Shown here one piece after another: positions 1-13,900 of a stretch of 64,000 bases of DNA. Position 1 is the stretch's first letter; each line of letters begins with the position of its first letter. The notes below the pieces were generated by a model. It had not been told where the DNA came from. It ran no database searches and worked only from the letters and a program-made list of their open reading frames with translations. The position numbers and the translations under genes were made by a program. The stretch is from Plazaster borealis (lineage: Eukaryota > Echinodermata > Asteroidea > Forcipulatida > Labidiasteridae), in contig CM037472.1 in the NCBI GenBank assembly GCA_021014325.1, positions 31,148,234 to 31,212,233 of the forward strand, in the 5' to 3' direction.

Positions 1-56
1 TGAAACAAACAGTGGGTTCAAATTACCAAACGTATACAATCCCTTTTACTGTAAAT
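1..56. repeat. MITE family C, terminal fragment
   Basis: The window opens inside the end of a short inverted-repeat element. The motif TACCAAACGTATACAATCCC matches the right end of the family C copy at 27,040-27,424. The rest of the copy lies outside the window. Confidence 0.55.
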
Positions 57-355
57 TTTGCCCTTTTTAGTGAACTACTCATATTTTCTCTTTCCCTGTG
101 CATTTTGACATGGCTCTGCATGGTTGCATTTCTCTGTTATTATTCAATTGTCTTGCTATCGGTATTACTATTAATATTTATTCTTTGTGTAATTATAAAC
201 TGTGTAAATTTGAAATATGATATATTTTAATATAATTAAACCATATATTTGTGTTATAATGTGGATTCCAGTGGACAGCACTTAAGTCATATAGATAACA
301 TTGAATAGTATACAAATATTGACTGCCTCGAGTGCTGTGGTTAAAACAGCAACAC

Positions 356-1304
356 TCGGGTAAGCTTGGGCAATATCGCTTTTTTTCATCCGCGATGTAT
401 CGTCAAGAATAAATCGCGATATTCGATAAATCGCGATATTCGATAATATGGCTGTCGTGCCCTTTTAATGAAAGTTAAATATTTACTTGTGTTAGTTTTT
501 GTTTTCAGCATACGATGTATCTTGTGCTTGTGACGTGTTTTAATGTACATATCCATCCAGCGCAATCCGCAAGGGAACTTCCCTGATAATAGTGGATAGC
601 ATAAAATGACGTTCAACGCATCGCGACTCTTTATCGGATGCGTGCATTCGTTGTACACAAACACCCGACGTCGTTAAGCAGGAGACCAGACTAAAATAAA
701 AACCATTAACCAACAGAGGGCGCTCTTTTGTTTGAACGCCCTCTTCTGGTGGAATTGTTGCACCGCATGACATGAAAAACATTTTTGGTGAATGAATCGC
801 ATTGCTGCCGCGCCGTTGGTTGTATGGTTGTTTTTTGTTTTATAACTTTCATGAACTACATGTAAGTGGCCTTCGTGCCCTTTTTATTTTCTCATTTTGG
901 CCTTGGTGCCCTTTCTACTGGCCTTGGTGCCCTCCAAAATTTTGAATACTCCAAGGCCAAAGTGGCCTTGCCCTGAAAAATTTGTAATTCCAGGCCTGGT
1001 CTGTGTGAGACCGCTTGATCGCTAAGGCTTTGATGTTGGTTTTTTCGAAGAAACCCGGTCGGGTCGGATCTGTTGAGGAATCTTGCGGTTGCGGTCTGTG
1101 ACTTGCAGCTCTTTGTTGTTGCAAGATCGTCTCCACTAGGAATTTCATTGTTGCAAGATCGTCTCGGTTAGGAAATGCATTGCGATACTTAGTTGATATC
1201 GCGATTTACCGATATCAGGATCAAAAAAACAACTACCCGATATCGTAATCGTTTCAGAACTAGTATCGCGATATTCGATAATATCGTGGTATCTCCCAAG
1301 CCTA
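356..1304. mobile_element. Degenerate terminal-inverted-repeat element, about 950 bp
   Basis: The left end (AAGCTTGGGCAATATCGC near 363) is matched in inverted orientation by the right end (GTGGTATCTCCCAAGCCT near 1,286-1,303). Both ends continue inward into ATCGCGATATTCGATAATA-type sequence, at 413-453 and 1,263-1,288. There is no transposase-like reading frame inside, so it is a non-autonomous or decayed DNA transposon. The central part (about 860-1,010) contains CCTTGGTGCCCT repeats and a fragment of the element seen intact at 5,685-5,835. Confidence 0.5.
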
Positions 1305-1819
1305 CACTCGAGGTGATCCCTGGAGCGTTCTACTTTCCAGAGGTGAAGCCGAGGGAAAATAGAACGATCCGAGTATCACCAAGGAGAGTTTTAGGTTTAA
1401 CCATTGCACGAGTAAAAGCAGTCAACATTTGTTTGAGAACACCCTATACGATACACTAACATAGACGTCTAGGTACGAAGAAGCTGCAGTTGCTACATAT
1501 ATAGTACTTTGGTTGCTATGGGTATAGTGCGTCGCACTTGTGCTGCTGGCTAGCTAAAATAAGATATACTATGTGACATGCATGGATTCTAAATATTCTA
1601 AATATTTAAATATGGGATTCTAAATATGGGATGTTATTAATTTAAATAAGGTTTCTGAAAAGAAAGAATGATATTATTTTTAACTGATGGACAAATTTGT
1701 ATGATTAAAAAAAAATGTTTTCTGACTTTTTATAAGTTTAACCCGTAAGAGGAAGTGAGAATATTTCATCGTTTATTTATTTTGTAAATGACCAAATGCT
1801 ACATCAATATGTTTTATAG

Positions 1820-1974
1820 ACTAAAAGGCAAGAGAGCAGCGATTGGTTTCACCTATGAGGTCGACAACAAGGACGAGAAAGGGCAAGAAGATAAGAATCA
1901 AGAGGCAGAAGACTCGGATGAAGACGAAGATAATGACAGCTCCTCAGACACCAGCCTCAGTGATATTGACATCG
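1820..1974 (+). CDS. CLASRP: CLASRP exon a
   Basis: First exon in the window. The acceptor is TTTTATAG|A, and the first base completes a codon split with an upstream exon. It encodes KGKRAAIGFTYEV followed by a Glu/Asp/Ser-rich acidic stretch. The donor is ATCG|GTAAGA. Confidence 0.88.
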
Positions 1975-4900
1975 GTAAGAAACACAAAAAGAAAACTCAC
2001 CCTTGTTGTTTTTCTCTCAAAACTTTGCAGGCAAAACTTTGCAGGCAAGAAGATCATGAGGCCTTTTCAATTTTGAAGATGACCTTTGTCCTGTGGCGTA
2101 ATTCCAGTAAAAAACATCTGTTTTTTAACAAAGTCTGACCTCAACAGTTTGTAGAAACCTATATATATTTTTGCTCAGTCTTTCTTTTTTTGGGTACTTG
2201 TTGTAGCTTTGGGCTTGTCTTTCACATGCGTTTTGCAAGACGTCATCTTGTGTCTCAAGTATAGCTGTTCATTTCATCTGATGATGGGCAGAGTATGGAA
2301 TTGATCTTTTCCTGGAACTTTACTAATTTTTTCTTGTTGTTCGTTTGCCATCAGATATAAATGTAGATGTGGATGAACTCAATGATGAACAGAAAGCCGA
2401 GCTGAATATTGTAGGCACGAGATATGGCATGAAGCCAAAGGAATACATAAGGTAAACCAAGCTATATGGTAGCGAAATTCACTGTAAAGATTAATGTCTA
2501 CTTCAGGCATATAACTTTTCAGCTGATTTCCTCTTGTTGTATTTTCTTCAGAGCTTTTGAAAACTGTGAAAAAAGTTCTGTGTACCAGTTCCTTTTTAGG
2601 CCCCCGCAAAAGTCAACACACCGTTCTTGGTTTTTAAAATTTTTTTTTTAAAGCAATTACAATCCTGCTTATCTATTGTGGCGTGTCGTGGCCAAGTGGT
2701 CAAGAGCACCGAACTCGAGCTCTTGGCCCAATTTCATAGAGCTGCTTAAGCAGAAAATATTGCATAACAAATTTTTGCTAAGCAAAAATGAGCAGGATAC
2801 CAGTCACAAATTGGCTGGTAACCTAAATCTGGTAAGCATAATTGTTGTTGTGCTGTGCTGCTGTTTGTGCTGAAACAGCTCTATGTAATTTGGCCTGGAT
2901 GTTTCTGATCAGCAGAGTGTGGGTTTGAGTCCCGGTCGTGGCACTTGTGTCCTTGAGCAAGATACTTTACCATAGTTGCTTTGTCCTTCGGATGGGATAT
3001 ATAGGTCCTGTGTACTAGGGTTGGTAGTGCACGTTAAAAACCCAGAAAACTTGTCCCGGAAGAGTAGGGGTTAACCCCGGTGTTCTGGTTCACATAGCAA
3101 GCACCCTTGTTAACAGTGATTAAGTTCACTTATAAGGTATCCTTGGTTTCATTACCAGGAATATACAATAATATTAATAATGATAAAAACAAATTCAGAT
3201 GGAGTGTGTTTGCCCATGTTTTTGTTTGCAGAATGCTAGAGAGGGATAAAAATGAGTTGGATATGCAGAAGAGATACAAAGAGATAGAGGAAGAAAAAGC
3301 CTTGTATTCAGTAAGTATTTCTTAATAGTTGACTACAAACCATAAAACAGTGAACGGTGAGCTCCTATACTGGCCATGTAACCGCATTTTTCCTTATGGC
3401 GTCTCAAATTGTGTGACCTCGGGAAAGTGCATCATTTGCCGAAATAGAACAGTAGACAGTTTCCTATGCGTGATCCGCAGCTTTAGCGTGTCCTTGTTCA
3501 CACCAGGCTGCATGTGCTGCATATTTTGCTTAAAAAAACCCAACTTTACATGACGTTTATTTGCGTTACAAACTTACGTTATAAACCCCGACCCCATTTA
3601 TATTTATATTTTAACTTTTTTTATCATAAAAAAAAGTGTTTTCAATGATCTTTTCAGTCAAATTTGGCTCCCGGATTATTCAGATATTTTTTCAAAATCT
3701 ATAGGTTGGAAATAAATGTTTGAAGAAAATTTTTTTTTCATGTTGGCAAAAACAAAAACAATTCTTCAAATATTTACTTAGGCTACACTGCGTTTTAATT
3801 TTTTGAAAATTTTTACAGAAAATGTCATCTAGGAGTTAAATGGGTTTAATAAAACAATTAAAAACATCAAAATCACACAAACCTTCTGTTTTATAGTGTT
3901 TGTGATGATTGCTTTATTCTTTATTTCATATTTTGCCATGTCAAAAAAAAAAAAAAAAAAAAAAAAAAGCGCCCTCCCACCCCACTTCCCCCCAAAAAGG
4001 ACGATCAACATTTTTTTGTTTATGTGGCCTAACGGCAATGTTTTTAAAATTGATGTTAAAAAGAAATGATGTTGTACTACTCTGCCTTTGAGACTAACTT
4101 TGTAGGATTTGATGTTAAAGCTTAAAGGCATCGTACACGTTTGGTAATTACTCAAAATATATATTAGCATAAAAACTGACTTGGTAACAAGCAACAGAGA
4201 GCTGTTGATAGTATAAAACATTGTGAGAAACGACCTCCTCTGAAGTAACGTAGTTTTTGAGAAAGAGGTAATTTCTCACTAAAATAACAAAAACTTCTTG
4301 CAAGGAGTTTTTATTCCTATCTGAAAGCACACAAATTTGTACAACAAGGGTGTTTTTTCTTTCATCATTTTCTTGCAACTGCGATGACCAATTGAGCCCA
4401 AATTTTCACAGGCTTGTTATTTTATGCATATGTTGGGATACACCAAGTGAGAACACTGGTCTTTGACAATAACCAAACGTGTTCAGTGCCTTTAACTCTG
4501 TTACAAATTTTCTTTATGTGTAGGGAAGAAAATCAAGAAGAGAGCGACGAATGCTTGTGGAGAAGAGGTTACTAGCAAGGGGAGACAACAAAATGAGCCC
4601 ACCAAGGTAACTTTCATAACATTGTGCTGAAAGGTATTTATACAGGATTGGTGAGGATAAAAAAACATCACTGTTTAATTTTAGTCTGAAAGCTTACTGA
4701 TTATGAAGTTCATACTAGAACCATTTTCCTGAATCGTAACATCTGGGAGGTCCCTGGTCTAGAATAAGGGGGGGGGGGCCAGGACTGCAAGCCATTTTCA
4801 GAGACATCAACCCTCATACCTGGAACATAATTATAAATGAAATAACTTCAAAAAAAAGAAGAAAAAAAAGGGGAAAGTATCGAGTATGTTTACAGCTGAT

Positions 4901-7900
4901 TCAATATTTTACTAAATCCAATTTTTTACATGGTATATGGACAAGGGTTAGTGATCAATGGCCTCAAATGAAACACTTCCTCAGAATGATCAGTATTTTG
5001 TATAATTCAAGGAAGCTTTGGGATGGTAATGATGGAATGGGATAGTGGTGGATGTGTTTACAAAGTTGAACCTTTTCATTTTCTGTTCAGTTACGCAAGT
5101 CGAGACAGCCCGACATACCAGGACTACAGACGCTCTCGCTCCCATTCCTCCAGGAGCCGATCCAGCTCCCCAGAAGACACTGGCAAGGTCACCTTCATCA
5201 CAAGCTTCGGTCAGGACAAGGAAGAAGGGGAGAAAAAGAGCGAACAGCCCTCCCAAAGCATGACGAAGAAAACATCTTCCAAATCTGTGTCTGGGTCTGA
5301 TTCTCATTCCAGGACACGGTCGGTTTGTTTCCCTCTCTGCCTCATTTTAAAACAACAACTAATCCCTGTGTTTGCTAGATTTGATCACATGTGCCTACTT
5401 CCGTATGGAGTATCTCTGGTAAGAGGTACCGAGGTTATTACTATATAAAATTGTTATCACTGGAAATCAAAGAGTGTTGCTTTACTTAGGATAACTTGTC
5501 CCTTTTTTCCCGTAGCTTTCTCTTTGTACCATAACAGGTCGACATTTTGGTTTGGTTTTGTTGGGCTTCCAAGGTTTGTTTTAGGGTAAGGTGTTGGCAC
5601 AAGTCTCATTGGCAAATGGGTAAACCTGTGTCATTGATACAGACTGTTGATATCATAAGAAAACTGTACATAATTGTATTGTATCAGGCCTGGAATTTTA
5701 TCTTTGAGGGTGCTAGTCCATTTTCATTTTTGCAAAGGGCAGTTTCATTGGAAAATCTTAAAGTCTTTGGGAAACTTTTGAAGCGGCATCAAGGCCAAGA
5801 CAAAGGGCAACAGAGGCCATGTAATTCCAGGCCTATACAATAAGAATTGCAGTATTATGTCTCTTAACCTATTGAGTATTGTATACAGGCAATTAGCAAC
5901 GCTTCTATGTCTTTGTTTCAGAAGGCGTCATAGACACTCCTCTTCCTCTACCAGCTCATCAATATCTCGTTCAAGATCGCCTCCACACGGGAAGCATCGT
6001 AACCATAGCAACTCAAGATCACGTTCCCGTTCCTTGTCAAGAGGGCGGCATAAGCGCCGCCGCTCCAGCTCAAGCAGGAGTTGGAGTTCTCGGTCCAGAT
6101 CCCGATCCCGATCCCCAGTGAGGGGCCGCCGGCGTTCTCGCTCTAGAACTCCAGAAAGACATGGAACCTGGCGTCATTCCCACGATCGATATCGTAGGTC
6201 ACGTTCAAGCTCGAGATCGAGGTCACATGGTTGGACACATAGGCCCAGGTCGCGGTCGAGGTCGAGGTCACTGTCGAGGGACCGTTTCAGGGGAAGATCG
6301 AGATCAGTGAGCCGTGAGAAGGGAAAACTACCGCAAACTCCTTGCAGCTTAAACAATAAAAGGTATCGTCTGTGGTTTTACCACCAAAGAATAATTACTC
6401 TAGAAAGATTTAACACAGTTGAGCGTAACATTTATTTCTGACACGCCCGCCTCGGGCAATACCAAATCAACCATTGACAACTAATTTAAAAATTCTACTT
6501 GAAGCAATTCTGATCACAAAGTTTACCCCTGGAATTGTAGTGCTTGCGTGCATTAAAATATTTACAGGCACACGCAAGATTGAGTTGCACCGCTAAGCAC
6601 TACAGGATGTCTAACCACGTGCTTTAACCCTCAAGGAAACACATTGATTATTGCTATGAACAGGGCTCAAATTCATAGAGCTGCTTAAGCACCAAAACTA
6701 GCTAAGCACAAAACAATTATGCGTACCAGAATAAGGCTACCAGCTGAAGTACCATGTCACATGTACCATTTTTGACTGGTGGTATCCTGCTCCTTTTTAC
6801 TTAGCAGAAATTTGTCAAGCAATTTGTTTTTGCTGAAGCAGCTCTATGAAGTGAAGCACAGATGCAAGTACGTGTACAAGGAAATTGATCCATAATGATG
6901 TGCAGTTGATATTTACCGATAATCAATAACTGATATCATTAGCAGTGTGCACTTTCAACATAAGTACTATTTTTTGTAACAATAAGAAGCAACGTGTGGG
7001 AGGAAATTGTGTGAAAGTGTTTGACTAGTTTGTTCCGATACAATTAAAGGCACTGGACATGTTTGGTAATTACTCAAAATATATATTAGCATAAAAAGTT
7101 ACTTGGTAACGAGCAACGGAGAGCTGTTTATAGTATAAAACATTGTGAGAAACAACTCCCGCTGAAGTAACGTAGTTTTTGAGAAAGAGGCACTTTCTCA
7201 CTAAAATATTTGAATCTGAAAAAGATTTCAGGCCTGAAGCCTTTTTCAGGCATCTGAAAGCAAAGCCTTTTTCAGGCATCTGAAAGCACACCAATTTGTG
7301 CAACAAGGGTGTTTTTTCTTTCATTATTTTCTTGCAACTTCGATGACCAATTGAGCCCAAATTCCTCACAGGTTTTTTATTTTATGCATATGTTGGGATA
7401 CGCGAAGTGAGAATACTGGTCTTTGACAATTACCAAACGTGTCCAATGCCTTTAAGTAGGGTTGCGTTAAAGTTCACTTGCTTTTATATCTATGGTGGGT
7501 TGAAACTTGACAATAATTACATACTCATTCATCTTCCCCTTTGCAAAAGAAGAATAATTCATTGAAGTTTCTTAATTTGGGGTTGATATTAACAGAAAGT
7601 TCAAATCCCGGTCTAGTAATTTTGTTTTTGTTCAACCCCAAAATTTACCCAGTCAGTTTCCCTTGTGGTTTATTACTTGATATTTGAAATTTCTTAATAA
7701 TACAAAAACCAACTATGAGGGTGCAGGGAGGGGATCGACTTCATGTTATACCATTTGGGTATTTTTTATTTGGAAAAAAATACTTATCAAGAACTTTATA
7801 GTCTTGTGCATATTTGAATATTTTTGGGACCACTTTATAGTCCCACTTTCATTACGTTAATGCGTGAAGGAAACAAACTCGCACTCTTTAACGGGTCCCA

Positions 7901-10900
7901 ATGTTCAAATACGCAAGAGACTTGCACAGTCTATTGCTGGCTCACCCTCATAGTAAAATATGATTGAAATCGTTATTACCCCCCCCTCCCCTCCCCCTTG
8001 GTTTCACCAGGGTTTGATTGATTTAGTGCTGCAGAGCCCAACCGAACATGCTTAGCATGCCTACAAATTCAATCAGAGTGCAGTTGGGGGAGGGGGGACT
8101 TGATTATTTTATGCATGTACAGGACAATTCAATTCAATTCAATTATTCTTGATTATATCCCGAAAAGGGTAATTCAAATGCTCACATACAGTAAAAACAA
8201 TGAAATGTTAAAAACAGTTCTAGGGCTACATGTATATACAATTACAAGAAAAACCACTAAAAAGCGATAAGTATATAAGAAAAGAAAAATACCTGGTGAC
8301 TGGACGATACAATTTATAATTAACGTTAATAAGATTGTGATGTGCTATTGCACGAGGGATAAAGGAGGATGGGTACTTGTTTGTCACAGCATATGGCACT
8401 CGCATACGACCAAACCTTGGGATCAGCTGGCTGGCAAGCACGTCATGAAGTGGACGGTTTGGGTCATTCAGTATCAGTAGCATAGTTAGCTTGCCAGCCA
8501 GCAGCAGATCCCCAAGTGCTGTGTCTATTAGCGGCCGCGACTCCCAAAGAATCATCCTCCCTGCTGCTTTTATAATTCTATGCGATCTTTTTCACTCTTC
8601 CCAACATTTCCACCCCAACAGATCAAGCAGTAGCCCCAAACATTAGCACCTGATGAGACGGAACATGCGAGAATTCATTTTGTTCACAATGGAATCCACA
8701 TGTTCATGCCAACCCAGTTCTTCGTCAAATATGACACCCAGATATTTATAACAAGTGGCACGTTCCACCACACTGTCTTTCAAGATAACGGGTTCTGGTT
8801 GAGGATGTGATTTCCTATAGTCTATAACCATTTCTTTGTTTTAGAGACATTTATTTAGTTTTAGAGACATGAAGGTTGACAATAATTATGCTTGTTCTTT
8901 TTCCTTTTGCAGGTCAACAGAAAGTAGTGTGGGTAAAACACCTGGCTCTGTCGACAAAGTCAGTAAGATTCTATGTTATTCTTAATAATGTTATTAGATT
9001 TATCTGAAACAATAAAAAAACAAAAACAATTGTGGTTTGATTTAAAAACTGGTTGATTCAAAGGCTAGTCCAGTAGTCAATGAAAGGATTCACTTTTTTA
9101 AAAAGGAAAAAGGTGCACTCCTATGAAATAAATACACACATAAGAATCGTCTGAATTCCAATGTGTGGTTGGAGTGCTCACAGCAATAAATAATGCAGGG
9201 TTTATGGCCCAAACTCTTCTTTGAATATGTTGGTATTGTTATGTTTGATAATGTACACCAACAATTAAAGTTGCTTGGTCTGATTTTGGCTGATTTGACC
9301 CAAAAGTTTAGATTTAAATTTTAAATAGCTGTCTTTATAGATTCGAGAAAGTGTTGAGCTTTCATTTAAGGTATTGCACGGAAAAAAAATCCGCCATTGA
9401 TAAGTGGTAGTTAATTAAAAACTAGAAATGGACTTTTGACCCATTGCATAACGCACAGTGCATTTACTCGCACCTATCCTGTCCGCTGGTTTAGGAGTCA
9501 AAATCTACACAAAGGAATTGACTCCCTGTATGGCGGAAATGGTTGACGCGTATTTTGCGGAGGTGCGTTTCGCGTTGTGTAAGGGGTCATGCGTCAGGAT
9601 CTCGACATTCAATCATCAGCCATGTACAATCAGTTTTGCATGTTCATGTATTTTGTGCATTGTCAGTGATATATGGAAATATTTTTGTATGTTTTTTCAT
9701 CTTGAAACAGCATCATCTGTCAAAATTTGTTCAGAGATAAAAATATATAAACAAATACAAAATTCTTTCGGCGAAAATAAGGCCATGCAACTTTAAGTGA
9801 ATAAGTACACCGAGATAGAGACTAGCTAGTTAGCTACCATAGAAGTCAGAACTTGTGTGTCTTCTATTCTTGTTAGGTTTCATTCCAATATTGTTCAACC
9901 GTTTGTTCCTGTGAGACCTTTTCTGCTGAGAACAATTAGGGAATGCCTGAAATGTTCACATAAAAGTGAAAGTACATTTCACTTGGTAGCATGATTGCTG
10001 AAACATTCATAGGATTGATACCTAAAGGAAAGGGGCATGTAAACAGAATCTGATGCACTGCTGTTACCTTAGTTTTTAGTGCATTTGTGAATTGATTTCT
10101 TGTGATGTTAATGGATTGAAGTAGTATTTTGACTGAACACCAAAATGAATGATGTTCACAAAAAGCTTAGGACTGACAATGGACAGTTTTGGAGTACTCA
10201 CTGTTGTGTTGTGTGACTTCAAAGTGTTTGGGCAAAGACTGTGGTGGGTACAGTTGCGTTCCTTAGGGCAGTTGTGCTGTTTCTTGTTGATCTGTCCATG
10301 ATGTCCACACGGTTGGCTCTGTCGGTTCCCTGTTGACATTTTCCTAACATCATCTTCTTGGCCTGTCTCTGAAAGCTGTCGTAGGTAAAGCAATAAATAA
10401 AAGGGTTGATGCAAATATTCACCGTCACAATGGCACTTGTAGTCTGATACACTAAGCTGTTGACGAAGTTATCGTTCAGTCGAAGATTGTAAAGGATGTA
10501 GTTGATGTCAACTGGGGTCCAACAGATTACAAAGAAGATAGCCACTAAGATTAGGGTCTTGGTTATTTTCTTGTTGGCCTTAGACAGCATGTTTCCAGCA
10601 TCTTGCTTATTGTCACGGATCCTCGCTGCAGAACGCCGGTGAAGCTCCAGTATGATTTTGGTGTAGGAAAAAATGATTATCGACACCGGGATAAGAAGAT
10701 CCTTGAGAAATACAAGGACACCACCGACAGCTTGGGTAGCAGGGCTGGGCCAAAAGGCATCACATGCTCCATTGGTGAGATGAGTTATGAGAATGAGGTG
10801 TGCCTCAGGTATCCAACCACATAGCCAAGAGGCCACCATGATTATCTGCAGGCGATGAGTTGAGAATAGCTTACGATGTTTGATGGGTTGACATGTTACC

Positions 10901-13900
10901 AAATACCGCTCCATGGATATGGCAACCAGATTGTAGGTTGAGGTAAGAAACATTCCATACTGGGGCCACTCGGACCACCACAGTCTACAGTACAGCGTGC
11001 CCAGGATGTTGTCTGGAACTGTTGACGGAGTGAAAATCAGAAAGCGGCGAAGGAAAAAGACAAGCGACCCCAGAAAATCCACAATGGACTGATGGAGGAT
11101 AAGCTTATTGGTTGTGGAACTGAATACGCTGCGATTTCGCAGCATCACCATACTAACAAACGCATTGCCAACCATTCCAACTATGCTTAACAAAATGAAT
11201 ACATAGAAAAATGCACTTGTCTCGATCGAATTGTTGTTTGACTCGGATGTAAGACTGGAAATAGTTGACATCTCCATTGCAAAATCAGTTGGCCAAAAAA
11301 AATGTCAAAGAGAAGTTTCTTGTGCGATTGCAGTACTTACTCTTCTCAGCAGTGTAGTCTATCAGTTTCATCGTAGCACAGTCGATCAACTCGCTGAAAA
11401 TCCACCTTTACTTTCTGGAAATCCACTAAGTCCCTGGTCTGTTTTATAGTATGATCCTCTGTAAGATCTGTATAGAGACAGCAAAGTGATTGCTTTGAAA
11501 TTAAATTAGTCACGGTCAGTCCTTTGGAGTATACATGTATGCTTTTTTTTAACCATCAGACCATACTAATGGCGTTTGGATTTCTTGTTTCCTGATCGAT
11601 TTGTGATTCATTTTTTCATCATTTATGTCTTTGTTCAACCTTTCTTTTTTCATCATTTACGTCTTTGTTCAACCTATCTTTCGGTAATGCTTGTTTTTGA
11701 TTACCTTCTGTTTGTCCGTCCATAGGCATTTCACCACAAACCTTTGCCTCTTAAAGATGCCTTCATACTTATTTAATTTTCTGCCTTGTAAAAAATGGTT
11801 ACTTCTATAATTAAATTTTTGGTGTTATGTATTTTTTAGAAGGTATGAAAATAGCTGTTAGTTTTAATTTAATTGAAGAACCACCTTTTCCTTTCTTGAA
11901 ATTTGCTCAGTCCTTTGTCGTTTTTGGGGGGTATTTTCCTCCTATAAGATCTGTATAAGACAGCAAAGTAATACATGAAAGAAGTTCTGAAGTTCAGCTA
12001 AGTAATTGATTTGAAATTAAATTAGTCACAGTCAGTGCTCCGGAGTATTTTTTTAACCACAGACCATATTCACAGTACCTCTATGCATTAATTTTCAAAC
12101 AGTCTTTCAATCAAGTTATATCTTTCTTAGTAAAAAGACATATCAATTTCCTCAAATGAAGGAGAAGTGATTTTATATAATTTTCTTGATTAATTTAATG
12201 ATTGTATCTAATAAAAATGACAATGGTAATTCATGTAATTACATAGTGCATTTGCAGGGCCTACTCACAAGAAGAAAAAAAAGTAAATATATTTTCATCA
12301 GCAATAAAAATGTCTATTGAGCTCATGCAAGAGTGAGCATAATAGCTTTGAGTAATTTGCTGTAATGTCAAAGTAAGAAAGTTTTGCCTTGTTGATACCC
12401 AGCAGACTGGTTCCAATGTGAAGCAAACACAATTCACTGTAGCCTTATTGTGAACTCGAGATTAGGACACAAGATACCAGACATGAAAAGGAGTACACAT
12501 AGTAATTCTGAAGTTAAAGTGGACTGTGCTGCATGAAATTTATTTGATTTTAATGTCAATATCTGATTCATTTACAGACAAAAATGACTCCACAAGAAAG
12601 GCTGAAACTTAAAATGCAGAAAGCGCTGAACAAACAACGTAAGTTGGCTTTCACAGAAAATAGTCAATTGCAATACTAATAATAATAACAATAATAATAA
12701 TAAATAGTTTTATGAAGTTTTATAAGTCAGTTATGAACCAAAACATCCCGTACGAAAATGTAGTGAACCACTTTACTGAAAATGATGTCATCAGATGTTT
12801 TGGATGTTGACAAATTTTGCACTAGAAGGTATCAAATACAATGGCAATTTACACCATTTTAACGTGAGGTTAGAGACTTGTAATTTTGTCCCCACTAACA
12901 TGAGGACTCTATCTATTTTATAATGAGTACATTTCAAAATTGAAATGGTCATGTCCCTTCCTCTTCAAGTGTCCAGGTCTTGAATTTGGGGAGAAAATCC
13001 ACAAAACTGCAGGGCTTGTAGCTCAAATTGTTTACTGGACCAGAATTTGTTTACAAGTAGACCAGAGGAGCACTAAGAAAAGCTCTATCTCATTTGTCTT
13101 ATGTGTAATTGTACTTCAATACTCAACAGAATTGAAAAATGTTATCACCTTCAAAGTCAACATTTTTCACAAAGATATTACACAATGAAGTATCATTATT
13201 CAATTGAAAAATACAAGACGATTGCGCTTGTCCGGTCGTGAGGTCACTTGCCTGATGCTGAAATCACTGGCCACGGGAATGTTGTCCAATTTAAATTTCG
13301 AGCCGTGAATGTGGTTGGCCATTTCCTCTTTTTGGTATGTCTGATTATTTGGACACCCCTATGTTCCGAAAAAACCCTCGTGATTCACACGTTAGGGTTA
13401 GGGTTAGGAAAATACACAAGAGGTGTCGGAAAATAGGGGTGTAACCAATTATTTATTACAGTCACAACACAGTGCTTTTTATCCCCCTGGGCAGCCATGG
13501 CTGTTTCTTACCTCCATGGTCAGACTTGTGTTTTATAGTGAGGAGTTTCTTTCCAAAGAGAAGACTATTCTAGTTTTGTCACACCACTGGCTAGGCTAGA
13601 CAACTCGGAAAGAGATATTTCAAAGTATTACTTTTAACAAGGGGCTCCAAGGTCAAATTCAGTTTTGTGATGCACTCATTTTCCAACAGATAGAGACCTC
13701 ATGAAAGTGGGGGACAAATTACAAGTCTCTAACCTCATGTTAGAATGGTGTAAAATGCCACTGTGTTTTATACCCTTCAAGTGCAATGCCAACTTTTAGA
13801 ATGTATTTCAACCTTGTAAAGTTTCAAATCCTAACCCTTTTAAATGCTTGGATACACTCCTATAACCCCCCCCCTCCCCGAGTCTCTGATTAGACCCTCC

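Noticed and set aside
1193..1459. 88-codon frame as an upstream CLASRP exon
   Set aside because: It begins inside the inverted-repeat element and bears no resemblance to the CLASRP N-terminus.
2677..2960. A tRNA gene
   Set aside because: Box A and box B are present, but the acceptor stem does not close and the sequence continues into a SINE body and tail.
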